Assembly: GCA_023634235.1 (NCBI GenBank)
Contig: JAMKCF010000001.1
Location: 30,484,920-30,548,919 of the forward strand
Length of the DNA: 64,000 bases
Source: Pisaster brevispinus
Taxonomy: Eukaryota > Echinodermata > Asteroidea > Forcipulatida > Asteriidae
Direction of reading: 5' to 3'
Position numbers and translations under genes: made by a program
Notes under the pieces: model-generated
The model's input: only the letters and a program-made list of their open reading frames with translations
Told to the model about the DNA's origin: nothing
Database searches by the model: none
Shown here: one piece after another, positions 1 to 11,035 of the stretch
Layout of the letters: each line of letters begins with the position of its first letter
Numbering within the stretch: position 1 is the stretch's first letter

Positions 1-1
1 T

Positions 2-163
2 CTGGGCGGCTGGTGGTTTAAGGTCTGCTTTTGGGCTCATCTTAATGGTAAATACTACCCAGGGGGAGGTGTTGCATTTGGAAAAGGACTACAATGGCAT
101 ACCTGGAAAGGCCAACGCTACTCCCTGAAGAAATGCAGCATGAAAATACGGCAAGTTTTTTAA
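2..163 (+). CDS. PAN-fibrinogen lectin-like gene, subfamily B, 3' end only (cut by window start)
   Basis: Only the last 53 codons are present. They hold the GGWWF motif, a cysteine nine bases after it that pairs in the FReD fold, the AHLNGKYY segment and the family C-terminus KKCSMKIRQVF. The reading frame is open to the first base. The piece is nearly identical to the end of the gene at 12428-13414, and the similarity continues for 5 kb downstream, so this is the tail of the duplicate of that gene. One difference is a valine where the other copy has aspartate, just before the FReD cysteine. Whether the missing 5' part is intact cannot be seen. Confidence 0.9.
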   Translation: MGGWWFKVCFWAHLNGKYYPGGGVAFGKGLQWHTWKGQRYSLKKCSMKIRQVF

Positions 164-717
164 GTTTAAAGTACAACCCAGAGTTGGAGCACATTTCATC
201 AGTCACCCCATCAACTGACAGTTCTTGTTGGGAAAAAATGCAGTTAAAGTTGAACTAATTTTCAAACTGCAAACTGTTGTAAAGACTGCTTAATAATTAG
301 ACAGAAATATTTAGCTGACTTTTTCTCTTGCAACTGCTTTGATGCATTACTAGTTTAGAAACAAACACGCCACCTCGTGAGAACACAAAATTGAGAAAAC
401 CACACAAGGCGAAGTGTAAAAACTTCTGAATTTGTCACTACGTGAAAAAGCTGAACTAATACAATAGATAGGTCACTTTTAATAGCAGTTCTCAAGCAAA
501 ATATTTCTATGCGCATTTGTTACATTGTGAGACAAACAACGATTTCGCATACACGAATACCTTGATAGAGTCAGTATTAGTATTAGCATGGATGATGATT
601 TCTCGCTGTTGAAATGCATAGTCAGTCCATCTTTTAGATGAAAATTCATCTGTACATTTAGGAATGTAGACTCTGTCAACCATGGTATTTGTGATAGTGT
701 CAAAACAGTTTCATTTC
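164..717. other. 3' flank of subfamily B gene, no gene seen
   Basis: This sequence follows every subfamily B gene and starts with a short tract around CCCAGAGTTGGAGCACATTT. I see no coding potential. It probably holds the 3' UTR. The same tract recurs at 13415, 9591, 38602 and 52980. Confidence 0.6.
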
Positions 718-955
718 TTGACAGATTTCTCAAGTAATGATCTTGACACTCTTGGTCGGCTGCTCAGGTTGTTTTGACACTCTTAACTATTTGTCTGTAT
801 TAGCTGTGTGGCCGTCCCCGTGTGTCTGGGTTATTTATGATTTGTATTTTGATTATTTATCTGCTTGTACCTTTTATTGCATTTTATGCTCTCCTTTTAT
901 GGAGATTTTGTTTGAAATAAATAAACAAATACAATAGATAAATAAATCAGTACAT
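718..955 (+). repeat. Array downstream repeat with retroelement-like tail
   Basis: A ~200 bp repeat found once after most genes of the array. It starts near TGATCTTGACACTC and ends with a small CTCC...GGAG stem followed by GTTTGAAATAAATAAACAAA. A short hairpin followed by A-rich simple repeats is typical of LINE or SINE 3' ends. It contains a hydrophobic ORF of about 60 codons, frameshifted in this copy. Assignment to a retroelement is inference. Confidence 0.5.
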
Positions 956-975
956 TAAGAGTAGATAGTTAGTCT

Positions 976-1406
976 GGGTAGACATGATTTAAACAGTTAA
1001 ATGGAAAGTTTGTAACTGGAAATAATCCACTTTGATGTCAATTATAGTTGCAGTACAATGAGGAACTGTAGAAACACTAAAGGGGGCAGCAGACATTAGG
1101 TTATTTTCCAGGCTGTGTGGAGTTGAGCACATTATTACGATAATAACGGATACTTACCCAGTAAGTCTGCTGCCACCTAGTGTCTCTACAAGTTACAGAC
1201 ACTAGGTGGCAGCAGACTTACTGGGTAAGTATCCGTTATTATCATAATAATGTGCTCAACTCCACACAGGCTGGAAAATAACCTAATGTCTGCTGCCCCC
1301 TTTAGTGTTTCTACAGTTCCTCATTGTACTGCAACTATAATTAACATCAAAGTGGATTATTTCCAGTTACAAACTTTCCGTTTAACTGTTTAAATCATGT
1401 CTACCC
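976..1406. repeat. Near-perfect palindrome, two 210-bp arms
   Basis: The left arm (976-1185) and right arm (1197-1406) are reverse complements with only a few mismatches, around an 11-base spacer. Each arm contains a complete small TIR element (left 1074-1184) plus about 100 bp of its ordinary array flank, so the palindrome is an inverted duplication of array sequence and not a single element. The same palindrome is present at 14226-14656. Confidence 0.93.
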
Positions 1407-2505
1407 GTCAGATGGTCATCAAAAAAGAGATCACACTTGCAGGTTGTGACATCCTCATGGAATCCTTGAAAATTACATCAACAAAATAAAACCAGATTGA
1501 AATAGTTAGCTTCTTCTAACAGCATTTAGAGAGAAAACTTGAAAATATAATTGAAAAAAAGAAGAGATTATAATAGTTTTAGCTGCGTCTCAAGCAGCGG
1601 CTTAAATATAAGTTCCACTTTAAATGCGGTTCTCTGATCAAAGAACTTTAGCTGCAGGGCATATTCATTACAGAGTTTGAACATCAGTCTGCAAAGAGTA
1701 GCTAGCTATATGAGGAATGCAGTACAATGAGGGACTTTGAAAAAACTCCAGGTGGCAGAAGACATAGCGTGCAGGGTGAAGTGTCTGGGAAAATTGTGAT
1801 ACACAATTTTTGCACTGACGCAATGAGGTACACTTTATGTGTAAAACTAACCCCGCCCCAAAATGTGCAAAAAACTATCAATTCTCACTCTTAAAATTTG
1901 ATTATAATGTTGTATCTTGCACAAAAAGGGCCAAGTGCAAGTGACGTCAATTCTGACTGAGAGCCATTGGCTTTGTGATATTCTGATAGTTACTGCCAGA
2001 TAAATTGTGTGCAGATTTAAACATGCCTGTGTAATTCACATATATTTTTGTCCAGAGATGCAATGTCTTTTTCCCACTAACACGACAGTTCACCTTTCTG
2101 GCATTCTTACAAAAAAGCCACTCTCTATCTTAAATGTAAAAATTGATTCTTAAAAAACCCACTTTTAGAGAATTTACTCTCAAACTTCTACAACAATGGA
2201 GACCATCAAGTGTTATTTATGTGATATCTATTCAACCAGTGGTTTTGCTCCAATAATTTTTATTTTAAAAGTGTTGACCGCAATTCCTGTTTCAAGGAAA
2301 ACAAAAACTGTGCATTGTAATTCTTGCAAACATTGATTGCAAAACTACCTTGAAAAAACTGGTTCCTCAGCCAAATACAAAAAGTAATTACTTACATGAG
2401 GTAAACAGTTTAGATTGGCATAATAGAGGCATTGCTTTCTCTCCAACCGTTACTAAAATTAAAATTGATTTTGAGGAAACCAAATTCATCTGTACATACA
2501 CCGTA
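1407..2505. other. Array spacer with degenerate coding relics
   Basis: Sequence shared with 14657-15770, 26620-27690 and 45000-46825. It includes a tract starting ATGGAGACCATC at 2194 whose intact paralogue at 27389 encodes a cysteine-rich 41-residue ORF; here the frame is broken after the first CxxC. No intact gene seen. Confidence 0.55.
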
Positions 2506-2760
2506 AAGGAATGAGACGCGGGCTGCCAGTAGATTCAAAGTATTCTGAATATTGTAGAAAAACCTTTATTACCAAAGCGTAAACACTAAAGTCGTGTGGC
2601 GCTTACCAGTAAAGTGTTATATTGTATTGATTGTGCGGTCCACACGACCATCTCAACTTGAAGGGCTGGCCATTGTGATAGTGATTACTCTGCCCACGCA
2701 TGGATATGGAGTACAAAGAAAGAGCCTAAATTATAGAAACGTTACTGCCAAGGTTTTCAA
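2506..2760 (+). repeat. Array upstream repeat, single copy
   Basis: One copy of the ~200 bp repeat that lies upstream of every gene. Its core reads GATTGTGCGGTCCACACGACC followed by CATCTCAACTTGAA and an ACTCTGCC tract. It precedes an orphan promoter and not a gene. Confidence 0.65.
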
Positions 2761-2879
2761 TAGGCAATGGTATTATTAGTCTTTAAAAATTTTGCAGACA
2801 TAACTAAATAATCTTGACCAAGAAAAGCACAGCCAATCAAAACGCGCCAAAGATGACTTTGTTTGTTCTTTTCAAGCTT

Positions 2880-3055
2880 ATGGGGGTGTTTGGATGTTTG
2901 TTTACAACTCATTGCTGTGGAAACGGTGATGTCAATGGGTGGAGCATATACTGAATTAAAATAGTTTGCCACAAAAAATTTCTTCTCACAGCTAAAGGGA
3001 AAGCAGCTAACTGCGTATTTTTTTCGCTGATACATTTTAAAGAATTGGATCAGTT
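2880..3055 (+). promoter_or_regulatory. Orphan copy of the gene promoter module (no gene follows)
   Basis: The sequence from CATTGCTGTGGAAACGGTGA through the GATACATTT...GAATTGGATC start region is homologous to the ~200 bp before each gene. It stops at the point where the coding region should begin and joins an upstream-repeat copy instead. The cAMP-response-like box reads TGATGTCA (2927-2934), a C-to-T change from the intact TGACGTCA. The paralogous copy near 16140-16310 has lost a further base there. This is a promoter left after deletion of its gene. Confidence 0.65.
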
Positions 3056-3059
3056 AACT

Positions 3060-3300
3060 AGCGCACTGCGTTCCAGTAAAGCATTAAATTGTAGCTATTG
3101 ATTGTGCGGTCCAAACGACCATCTCAACTTGAAGGCAATTACTCTGCCTAAGCATGGGTATGGAGTACAAGTAATTAAGAACACAATACAATTTCATAAT
3201 GGATATCTGTTCACAAAAAAAGATCAAGACAACCATGCAGCATCAATAAAAAGTGCACAGTAATTTGGAAGTGCCAGGTGGCCTATTACTGCCATGGTTT
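3060..3300 (+). pseudogene. Upstream repeat plus relic of a fibrinogen domain
   Basis: Around 3193-3290 the translation resembles the FReD segment NGYPFTTKDQDND...C, read here as NGYLFTKKDQDNH followed by a stop and a degraded continuation. The same relic sits about 350-450 bp before most genes of the array. It is non-functional by sequence. Confidence 0.65.
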
Positions 3301-3447
3301 TCAAAAATATTGCAGTCAGAACTAATAAATCTTGACTGAGAACAGTACAGCCCTTAAAAAAAACAAGCCACTGATGATTTTGTTTTTTATGTTCAAGCTT
3401 ATAGGGTCGCTTGATCGTTTGTTGATATCTCATTGCTGTGGAAACGG

Positions 3448-3455
3448 TGACGTCA
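3448..3455 (+). promoter_or_regulatory. CRE-like box TGACGTCA upstream of the 3641 pseudogene
   Basis: A perfect palindromic TGACGTCA in the conserved CATTGCTGTGGAAACGG context, 193 bp before the conserved ATG. The site type is known to bind CREB/ATF and bZIP factors; its use here is inferred from conservation across all eight promoters. Confidence 0.6.
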
Positions 3456-3640
3456 ACGGGTGGAGCATACACTGAATTAAAACTGTTTGTGAAAAAAGAT
3501 TTGGTTCACTTTCTCCAATAATATTTGTAAAAGACTAACTGCCAGAGTCAGGCAATTTTTTTCCTGACAGTAACGAAGAAAATACAAACAGCATATTTGT
3601 TAACTGATACATTTAAGAATTGGATCCAGGAATGTTCATC

Positions 3641-4630
3641 ATGGAAGTTAAGATCACAATCCTGTTTCTGACTTTGATGGTACAATCCTGCCAGAGTGAA
3701 AACCAACAACGATTCATCGAAACATTCTACTTGGCTGAAAACCGAGCCTTACTGAATCATGTGATTCAGTTGAAGACTGTATATTCACCTGTGATCTGTG
3801 GGCGAGACTGCTCTATGGATCCACAGTGTACATCATTCAACTATCACATCATAAGAGGTGTTTGTGCATTGAATAACGCCATCAGAACTCACAGCCCTGA
3901 TGACTTTGTTGAGATTCAAGGGAGTGCCTACTATGATGACAACTTGGACACTTTGTCATTTTTACTACCCAGCACTACAAGTTACAGTAGTTGTTTGGAG
4001 TTGTATCAAGCTGGTTACCGCATCAATGGTTTATTCACCATCTTTCCTACAAGTCTGACTGATGGGTTACAGGTGTATTGTGATATGGAGACAGATGGAG
4101 GAGGCTGGATCGTATTCCAGAGGAGACAAGAAGGCTCTGTTGACTTTTACCGTACCTGGGCTGAATACCAGTCTGGGTTTGGTGATCTGCAGAATGAGTT
4201 CTGGTTGGGGAATGATATCCTGCGTGACCTCACTGGGTCAGGACAATGGCAGCTCAGAGTAGATTGAGTAGATTGGGAGTCAAACACAGCTTGGGCTTCT
4301 TATGGTGAGTTTGCTGTTTCAGGTGACAACTACACTCTTCATGTTGGTTCATATGACAAGCAGAGTACAGCAGGTAACCCAATGACAAGATATAATGGAC
4401 TTCAATTCTCAACAAAGGATCAGGACAATGATAAAGCATCCCGTATTAATTGTGCAGAGAGATTTGGCAATGGCTGGTGGTTTAAGGCTTGCCATGTTGC
4501 TAATCTTAATGGTGACTACTACTCACAGGGAGAAGTCCCTTATAAGATGGGAATACAATGGGGTCCCTGGAAAGGACAGTATTACTCTCTGAAAAAATGC
4601 AGCATGAAAATACGGCCGATCACGACTTAA
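3641..4630 (+). pseudogene. PAN-fibrinogen lectin-like gene, subfamily A, premature stop
   Basis: Full-length homologue of the intact gene at 16899-17888, with signal peptide, PAN-like module and most of the FReD. A TGA at 4265-4267 ends the frame in the middle of the FReD, and the frame after it is open and colinear to 4630, so this is one lesion in an otherwise intact gene. At the stop, the usual ATGGAA is replaced by TGAGTA without length change, which makes a local direct repeat of GAGTAGATTG with the neighbouring bases. Truncation would remove the calcium site and the ligand pocket. The start is the second ATG (the first is at 3632). An assembly error is possible but unlikely, because the change covers several bases. 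Confidence 0.88.
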
Positions 4631-5465
4631 ACTCAGAGTTAAGAAACTTTTACCCAACATCAGAAATAAATTAATCATGACAATATGCTGGAAACACAAA
4701 CTATTCCTGGTTATTCATGTTTCATTATATGACTTGATATGTCAGTCTTGGCTTTTGAGTGAGCAGACGGCCCCGGCGAACAGACAGTCATTCTTTAAAG
4801 AACAGTGAAAAACCATCCCGCTTTTACTGGATACCATCCAACTAGTACAAAATCAACCCACACGTGTGGCAAGGTCAGGGTTCATCACCCCACAGCATGG
4901 GCTTCATAAGAGCGAAAGGAACGGATGGACAGACTGGCAGATAGACAGAAATCCTAATTAAAAAGACTCACTCTGCTATGCTGCACTAACCAAAAATGAG
5001 CAAAGCCATGGTTAGTCTCATTGGGATGATCACAACTTTGGAGTTCTTTTTTTTTATGGCGTGATTTCAGCACTGTCAGTGATAGAATCAAATTCTCGTT
5101 TCTAAAGGTTTTGATATTTGTGATCAAAGAATTTGGATGTGGCCACAATATCACTTTGTGAAACTGGAAACAATACCAAAATGTAACTATTTCTTAACTT
5201 TATATCAAGATTTCAATAATACTTCTCAATCAAGATCTTTTCATGCTCTCCCCTTGAGTTGTTAGACTGACCAAGTTTTTGTATACAAAAATACCTTTAT
5301 AGAGTCAAAAATAGTTTGAGCATGCATTATGATTTTTCGTTGTTGAAATGCACTAGTATCAGTACATCTTTAGATAAAAATTCCTCTGTATACATTTAGA
5401 AATACTAAATTGTGTCAACCATGGTATTTGTGATAGTGTCAAAACAGTTTCATTTTTGACAGATT
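4631..5465. other. 3' flank of subfamily A gene
   Basis: Shared with the flanks of the other A genes and starting CTCAGAGTTAAGAAAC. It has an AATAAA-type tract about 35 bp after the stop. No ORF of interest. High identity with 17889-18464 ends near 5218, where the paralogue carries a transposon. Confidence 0.6.
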
Positions 5466-5670
5466 TCTCAAGTAATGATCTTGACACTCTTGGTAGGCTG
5501 CTCAGGTCGTTTTGACACTCTTTACTATTTGTCTGTATGGGCTGTGTGGCCGACCCAGTGTGTCTGGGTTATTAAAATTTGTATATTGCTTTCTTATCTG
5601 CTTGTTCTTTTTCTGATATTTTATGCTCTCCTTTTATGGAGATTTTGTTTGAAATAAGCAAACAAATAAA
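5466..5670 (+). repeat. Array downstream repeat with retroelement-like tail
   Basis: Same family as 718-955. Here the internal ORF from ATG 5475 is open for 60 codons and encodes a very hydrophobic peptide starting MILTLLVGCSG and ending LLLWRFCLK. Confidence 0.5.
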
Positions 5671-5811
5671 CTAATAAATCGGTAAATTAACAGTAGTTAG
5701 TTAGTCAGGGTAGACATGATTGTAACAAAACAAGTTGGTTGGAATATTTGTTGCTAGAAGAAATCCACTTTCATGTTACCTTAAGTTGTAATACAAAAAG
5801 GGAATTTGAGA

Positions 5812-5925
5812 ACACTAGAGGTGGCAGCAGATATTGGGTTATTTTCCATTCTTTTACGGAGTTCTGAGCCCATCATTTCTAAGAACAATGCATAATTACC
5901 TGCTCAGTCTGCTGCCACCTAGTGT
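5812..5925. mobile_element. Small TIR element (MITE), CACTAG-GTGGCAGCAGA family
   Basis: The TIRs are ACACTAGAGGTGGCAGCAGA on the left and TCTGCTGCCACCTAGTGT on the right, about 114 bp in all. It has no coding capacity. One copy lies in most array units. The right TIR matches the core of the CTCF consensus except at one position. Confidence 0.7.
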
Positions 5926-6129
5926 CACCGAGTCATAAACTCTTAATTGATTGCAAGCTGAAAGATGCAATTACAATATTCAATAGCTTTTTTTCAGATG
6001 ACAAATTGATGACCAGTTAAAAACACAGAATAATGTTCTTTTGAAACGTCTCACAATCAGACAAGGGTTTATATTAGCAATTTTACATTAAACATTTATG
6101 GTAGTACACATGTATGCCTGATCTATACG

Positions 6130-6390
6130 AAGCATAATCAGTTTGTCAGCACAGTACTTAGTCCAACACTGTATGGTAACTCAACACCCACTACTGTTGG
6201 ACTCTGATTATGGTGGTATGTCTGACCCAATGCCATGCATGATCAGTTTGGCAGTGCAGTACTCATCAGTCCAACATGATATTAACTCAACACCCAAACT
6301 GTTTAACTCTGGTTATGGTACTTGGCTTGATTCCATGCTCCAAGCAGGATCAATTTGCAGTTCTCAGTTCATCACATTTTGATGACTTAA
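6130..6390. repeat. Minisatellite, ~100 bp period
   Basis: About 2.5 copies of a unit containing GGCAGTGCAGTACTCA, a CCAACAC...AACTCAACACC tract and CTGATTATGGTGGT. It recurs in most array units after the small TIR element. Confidence 0.7.
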
Positions 6391-6419
6391 AACCCCAGTT
6401 GATTATTTTTATTTGATTA

Positions 6420-7469
6420 ATTTTATTGTTTTACTGGTGTATTACAGAGAGACAATAAACCTTGTAACATTGAAAACTACACAAGTTTAACCAAATGGAT
6501 TTGCTGTATCGTTTTAAACAAATTCAACAGAGAGAGACCAAAAGCAAGTTGTGTATTAGAGAAAAGAAGAGAAAAGAGGAGGTACAAGCCAATAGGATAG
6601 GATTAATTAAATTGAAAATTTTAACTAACAATTTTACCTCTGATCAGAAACTTGCAGCATGGCTTAGTGTAGTATAAGCATTCTGTGAGCTTCAGATTTC
6701 CTCTGGAATTGCCGATAACGGCGCCACCACGGGACCTGATCTGTCCAGGCTGCGCTGTGATTCTCTTCACTGATAGATTATGGTCACCAATAAGAGATCA
6801 CACTTACAGGTTGTGACATCCTCATGGAATCCTTGAAAATTACATCAACAAAATAAAAACCAGATTGAAATAGTTAGCTACTCCTAAAAGGGTTTGAAAA
6901 ATAGTTCAACTTCAAATGCGATTATCTCATCAAAAAATTTTGGGCTGCAGGGCTCATTGCTCTCAGAAACAGATGACAATAACAAGATATAAATATCACT
7001 TGAAGGTAGGGTCATAGATTGGTTTATGTCAACATAATGCTGAATTATAGGCCAAATTAAAAAAGGAAGATACAATAAATGTCACTTGTGAAAGTTTTAG
7101 CTGAATACATTGTCTAGAGAAAAACCTGCCAGAGTTTTTATGTCAAACTTAACGGCATTTGGTAAGCTTACAGCGAGTACCAACCGCATCTATGGTCTAA
7201 TCGTTTACGAATGGACACCAACCCTCAGAAATCTGAGAAACAATCCATGCATGATTCCTTTCTCAGATTCAAACATTTTGGGGTGAAAGATTATTAAAAC
7301 CATATTTTCTTTAATCAATAACAAAATGTGTGCGCATGCGGTACTGAAAACAAACACATCTTCCCAAATACATGTGCAATCTGTGATGATGAGAAGATAT
7401 TATCCAGGTACGATGACACTGAAACATATTCCAACTGTCAAAAGTCTCCTAAATTAGCTGCTTGGCCAT
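6420..7469. other. Array spacer blocks, no gene
   Basis: Consists of blocks that recur through the array: an AGAGAGACAATAAACC tract, an AGAAAAGAAGAGAA tract, a TTACCTCTGATCAGAAACTT tract and a GCTGCAGGGCTCATTGC tract. An ancient copy of some blocks lies outside the array at 57902-58215, which suggests they derive from dispersed elements. No support for a gene. Confidence 0.55.
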
Positions 7470-8110
7470 AGCAAGCTGGGTTTCTTTCTCTCCATCAGGC
7501 CTGTCAGTAATCTCTTCTGATTTTGTTAGAAACGCCCTTAATTACCAAATACCCAATAAACTTGCGCAGCGCTTACCAGTAAATTATTGCATTGTAAATA
7601 TTGATTGTGCGGTTCACTTGACCATCTCAACTTGAAGGTCAGGCCGTTATGAAGGCAATTAATCTGCCTAAGCTGGGCTCCTTTCTCTGCATGAAGACTG
7701 CCAGTAATTCCAAAGTCTTCTGAATTTTTCATTAAGGCACTTAATTACCGAAACAACAACTAAATACATGCAGTGCTTACCAGTAAAGTACACTATTACC
7801 AAAATCTACACTAAACTCTCGCAGTGCTTGTAACCACTAAAGTAAACTAGTATTGATTTTGAGGTCCAAACGACCAACTCAACTGGAAAGTCTGATCATT
7901 ATGGAAGTAAATACTCTGCCTCAGCTAGGCTCCTTTCTGTCCATCAGGGCTGCCAGTAAATTCTGAATATTTTAGAAAGGCCCTTAATTACAAAAACATA
8001 CACTTAACTCGCGCAGTGTGCACCAGTAAAGCATTTAATTGTAACTATTGATTGTGCGGTCCAAACGACAATCTCAACTTGAATGTCTGGCCATAATGAA
8101 GGCAATTACT
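7470..8110 (+). repeat. Tandem array of the upstream repeat (about 3 copies)
   Basis: Three diverged tandem units of ~190-240 bp. Each has CTCCTTTCTCTCCATCAG, a GCCAGTAA...TTCTGAAT tract, CTTAATTACCAAA and GATTGTGCGGTCC...CATCTCAACTTGAA. Two to four units stand 500-1100 bp before each gene. Confidence 0.75.
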
Positions 8111-8158
8111 CTGCCTAAGCATGGAAATGGAGTACAAGTAATCAAGAACACAATACAA

Positions 8159-8265
8159 TTTCATAATGAATATCTGTTCACAACAAAACATCAAGGCAAC
8201 CTTGCAGCAGCAATGAAATGTGCACAGTAATTTGTGCCTGGTGGTCTATTACTGCCATGGTTTTC
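8159..8265 (+). pseudogene. Fibrinogen-domain relic upstream of the 8607 gene
   Basis: The translation around CATAATGAATATCTGTTCAC resembles the FReD calcium-site segment, with a stop after CAQ. Same relic as at 3193. Confidence 0.6.
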
Positions 8266-8411
8266 AAAAATATTTCAGTCACAAACTAAGTAATCTTGAC
8301 TGAGAACAGTACAGCCCTTAGAAAAATCATGCCACTGATGATTTTGTGTTTTATGTTCAAGCTTATAGGGTCGCTTGATCATTTGTTGATATCTCATTGC
8401 TGTGGAAACGG

Positions 8412-8419
8412 TGACGTCA
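8412..8419 (+). promoter_or_regulatory. CRE-like box upstream of the 8607 gene
   Basis: Perfect TGACGTCA in the conserved promoter module, 195 bp before the ATG, followed by AATGGGTGGGGCATATACTG. Confidence 0.6.
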
Positions 8420-8606
8420 ATGGGTGGGGCATATACTGAATTATAATTGTTTGTGAAAAAAGATTTGGTTCACTTTATCTGATATAATTCGTCAAAGACT
8501 AACTGCGAGAGTCAGGACAATTTTTCTCCTGACAGTTAAGGGGAAAAAACAAACAGCATATTTTTGTATATGATACATTTAAGAACTGGATCCACGCATG
8601 TTCATC

Positions 8607-9590
8607 ATGGAAGTTAACATCACAATCCTGTTTCTGATTTTTATGGTACAATCCTGCCAGAGTGAAAACCAACAACGACTCATCAAAACATTCTACTTGG
8701 CTGGAAACCAAGCCTTACTGAATCATGTGTTTGAGTGGAAGACTGTATCTTCCCCTGTGATCTGTGGGCGAGACTGCTCTATGGATTCACAGTGTGCATC
8801 ATTCAACTATCACATCATTAGAGGTATTTGTGTGTTGAATAATGTCAGCAGAGCTCACAGCCCTGATGACTTTGTTGAGATTCAAGGGAGTGCCTACTAT
8901 GATGACAACTTGGACACTTTGTCATTTTCACTACCCAGCACTACCAGTTACAGTAGTTGCCTAGAGTTGTTTCAAGCTGGTTACCGCATCAATGGTTTAT
9001 TCACCATCTTTCCTAGAAATCTGACTGATGGGTTACAGGTTTACTGTGATATGGAGACTATAGAAGGAGGCTGGATCGTGTTCCAGAGGAGACAAGATGG
9101 TTCTGTTGATTTTTTCCGTACCTGGACTGAATATCAATCTGGCTTTGGTGATCTACAGAATGAATTCTGGTTGGGGAATGATATCCTGCGTGACCTTACT
9201 GGGTCAGGACAATGGCAGCTCAGAGTAGATATCGAAGATTGGGAGTCCCACACAGCTTGGGCTTCATATGGTGAGTTTAATGTTACAGGTGACAAGTACA
9301 CACTCCATATTGGTTCATATGATGCTCAGAGTACAGCAGGCAGCTCAATGAACTATCATAATGGATATCCATTCACAACAAAGGATCAAGACAATGATGC
9401 ACGCTCAAAAAATTGTGCATATGTGTATCCGGGCGGCTGGTGGTTTAACAACTGTTTTTGGGCTCATCTTAATGGTAAATACTACCATGGGGGAACTGTT
9501 GAATATGGACAAGGTATACAATGGAATCCTTGGAAAAGCCAATACTACTCTCTGAAGAAATGCAGCATGAAAATACGGCCAGTCATTTAA
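8607..9590 (+). CDS. Secreted PAN-fibrinogen lectin-like protein, subfamily B
   Basis: A 327-residue, single-exon ORF. Residues 1-19 form a signal peptide (hydrophobic ITILFLIFMV, likely cleavage after CQS). Residues ~35-100 form a PAN/apple-like module with cysteines at 53, 57, 63 and 75. Residues ~117-325 form a fibrinogen C-terminal domain with cysteines 118/147 and 270/283, the GFGDLQNEFWLGN motif, a calcium site DQDND (260-264) and GGWWF (276-280). Ficolins and other FReD proteins use this calcium site and the adjacent pocket to bind acetylated or glycan ligands, so the likely role is a secreted recognition lectin; the ligand is unknown. One N-glycosylation sequon (NVS) lies at residue 79. 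In the usual TDGGGW motif this copy reads TIEGGW. The start is the second ATG (CATCATGGA, better context and conserved in all paralogues); another ATG lies at 8598. Confidence 0.93.
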   Translation: MEVNITILFLIFMVQSCQSENQQRLIKTFYLAGNQALLNHVFEWKTVSSPVICGRDCSMDSQCASFNYHIIRGICVLNNVSRAHSPDDFVEIQGSAYYDDNLDTLSFSLPSTTSYSSCLELFQAGYRINGLFTIFPRNLTDGLQVYCDMETIEGGWIVFQRRQDGSVDFFRTWTEYQSGFGDLQNEFWLGNDILRDLTGSGQWQLRVDIEDWESHTAWASYGEFNVTGDKYTLHIGSYDAQSTAGSSMNYHNGYPFTTKDQDNDARSKNCAYVYPGGWWFNNCFWAHLNGKYYHGGTVEYGQGIQWNPWKSQYYSLKKCSMKIRPVI

Positions 9591-10115
9591 GTTCAAAGTA
9601 ACCCAGAGTTGGAGCACATTTCGTCAGTCACGCCATCAACTGACAATTGTTGTTGGGAAAAAATGCAATTGAAGTTGACCTTATTTTCAAAGACTGCTTA
9701 CTTATTTGACAGAAATATTTAGCTGACTTCTTCTTTTTTAGAACAGCACTGTTAACCTTGCAATTGTTTTGATGCGTTATTAATTCAGAAAAATACACGC
9801 CACCTTGTGAGAACACAAAAGCAAAAAGTCCACACAGGACGATGTGTACAAATTTCTGCATTCGTCGCTTCGTGAAAAAACTGAACTAATAAGGGTCAAC
9901 AGCAAGATATTTCTATGCACATTTGTTGAATTGTGAAACAAACAACAATTTCAAAATTAGGCCTAGTATTAGCATGCCTGATGATTTCTCGCATTTTGAA
10001 ATACATTGTCAGTTCATCTTTTAGATGAAAAATTCATCTCTACATTTAGGAAAGTAGACTCTTTCAACCATGGTATTTGTGATAGTGTCAAAACAGTTTC
10101 ATTTCTTGACAGATT
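9591..10115. other. 3' flank of subfamily B gene
   Basis: Starts with the GTTCAAAGTAACCCAGAGTT tract that follows B genes. No coding potential seen. Confidence 0.55.
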
Positions 10116-10320
10116 TCTCAAGTAATGATCTTAACACTCTTGGTAGGCTGCTCAGGTTGTTTTGACACTCTTAACTAGTTGTCTGCATGGGCTGTGTGGC
10201 CGTCCCTGTGTGTCTGGGTTATTATAATTCGTATTTTGCTTATTTATCTGCTTGTACCTTTTATTGCATTTTATGCTCTCCTTTGATGGAGATTTTGTTT
10301 GGAAAAAAAAAGTAATAATA
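10116..10320 (+). repeat. Array downstream repeat with retroelement-like tail
   Basis: Same family as 718-955. The short ORF is interrupted here, and the tail is GTTTGGAAAAAAAAAG. Confidence 0.5.
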
Positions 10321-10483
10321 AATACAATTGTTAAATAAATCTTTACATTAAAGGTAGCTAGTTAGTCTGGGTAGACATGACTTGAACAGTTAATCAGAAA
10401 GTTTGTAACTGGAAATAATCCACTTTGAAGTAAATTTTAAGTAGCAGTAGCAGTAAGTTGCAGTACAGTGAGGAACTGTAGAA

Positions 10484-10594
10484 ACACTAAAGGGGGCAGC
10501 AGACATTGTGTTATTTTCTAGCCTGTGTGGAGTTGAGCACATTATTATAGATAATAACGGATACTTACCTAGTAAGTCTGCTGCCACCTAGTGT
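10484..10594. mobile_element. Small TIR element (MITE), CTCF-like TIR family
   Basis: The left TIR ACACTAAAGGGGGCAGCAGA and right TIR TCTGCTGCCACCTAGTGT bracket ~70 bp without coding capacity. Confidence 0.68.
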
Positions 10595-10779
10595 CTCTGA
10601 GAGTCATCAAGTAGAAGTTAATAACAAACTTATTAATGCAATTGGAGTATCAAACAGTTTTGATTCAGACTGGTCTCATCGACAAGTTAAAAAATGGCTT
10701 GATATTTATTGGAATCATTTCAATAAGATAAAAATGGTTTTTGTGAACAATTTCTGATTAAACATTTATGGTGGTATAT

Positions 10780-11035
10780 CTGATTCCATGCTATGCATGA
10801 TAATAAAGGCAGTGCAGTACTCAGTGCAACACAGTATGGCAACTCAAACACCAAGGACTGTTGCACTCTCATTAAGGTGGTTTGCCTGCAAAATGCTAGG
10901 CAAGATGAGTTTGGCAGTGCAATACACTGTCCAACACTGTAGGATAACTCAACACCAAAACTGTTGGACTCTGATTATGGTGGTTTGCCTGACAACATGT
11001 TAAGCAGGATCAAATTGACAAAGCAGTAGCTTTCA
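10780..11035. repeat. Minisatellite, ~100 bp period
   Basis: About 2.5 units of the GGCAGTGCAGTACTCA / CTGATTATGGTGGT repeat. Confidence 0.65.
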
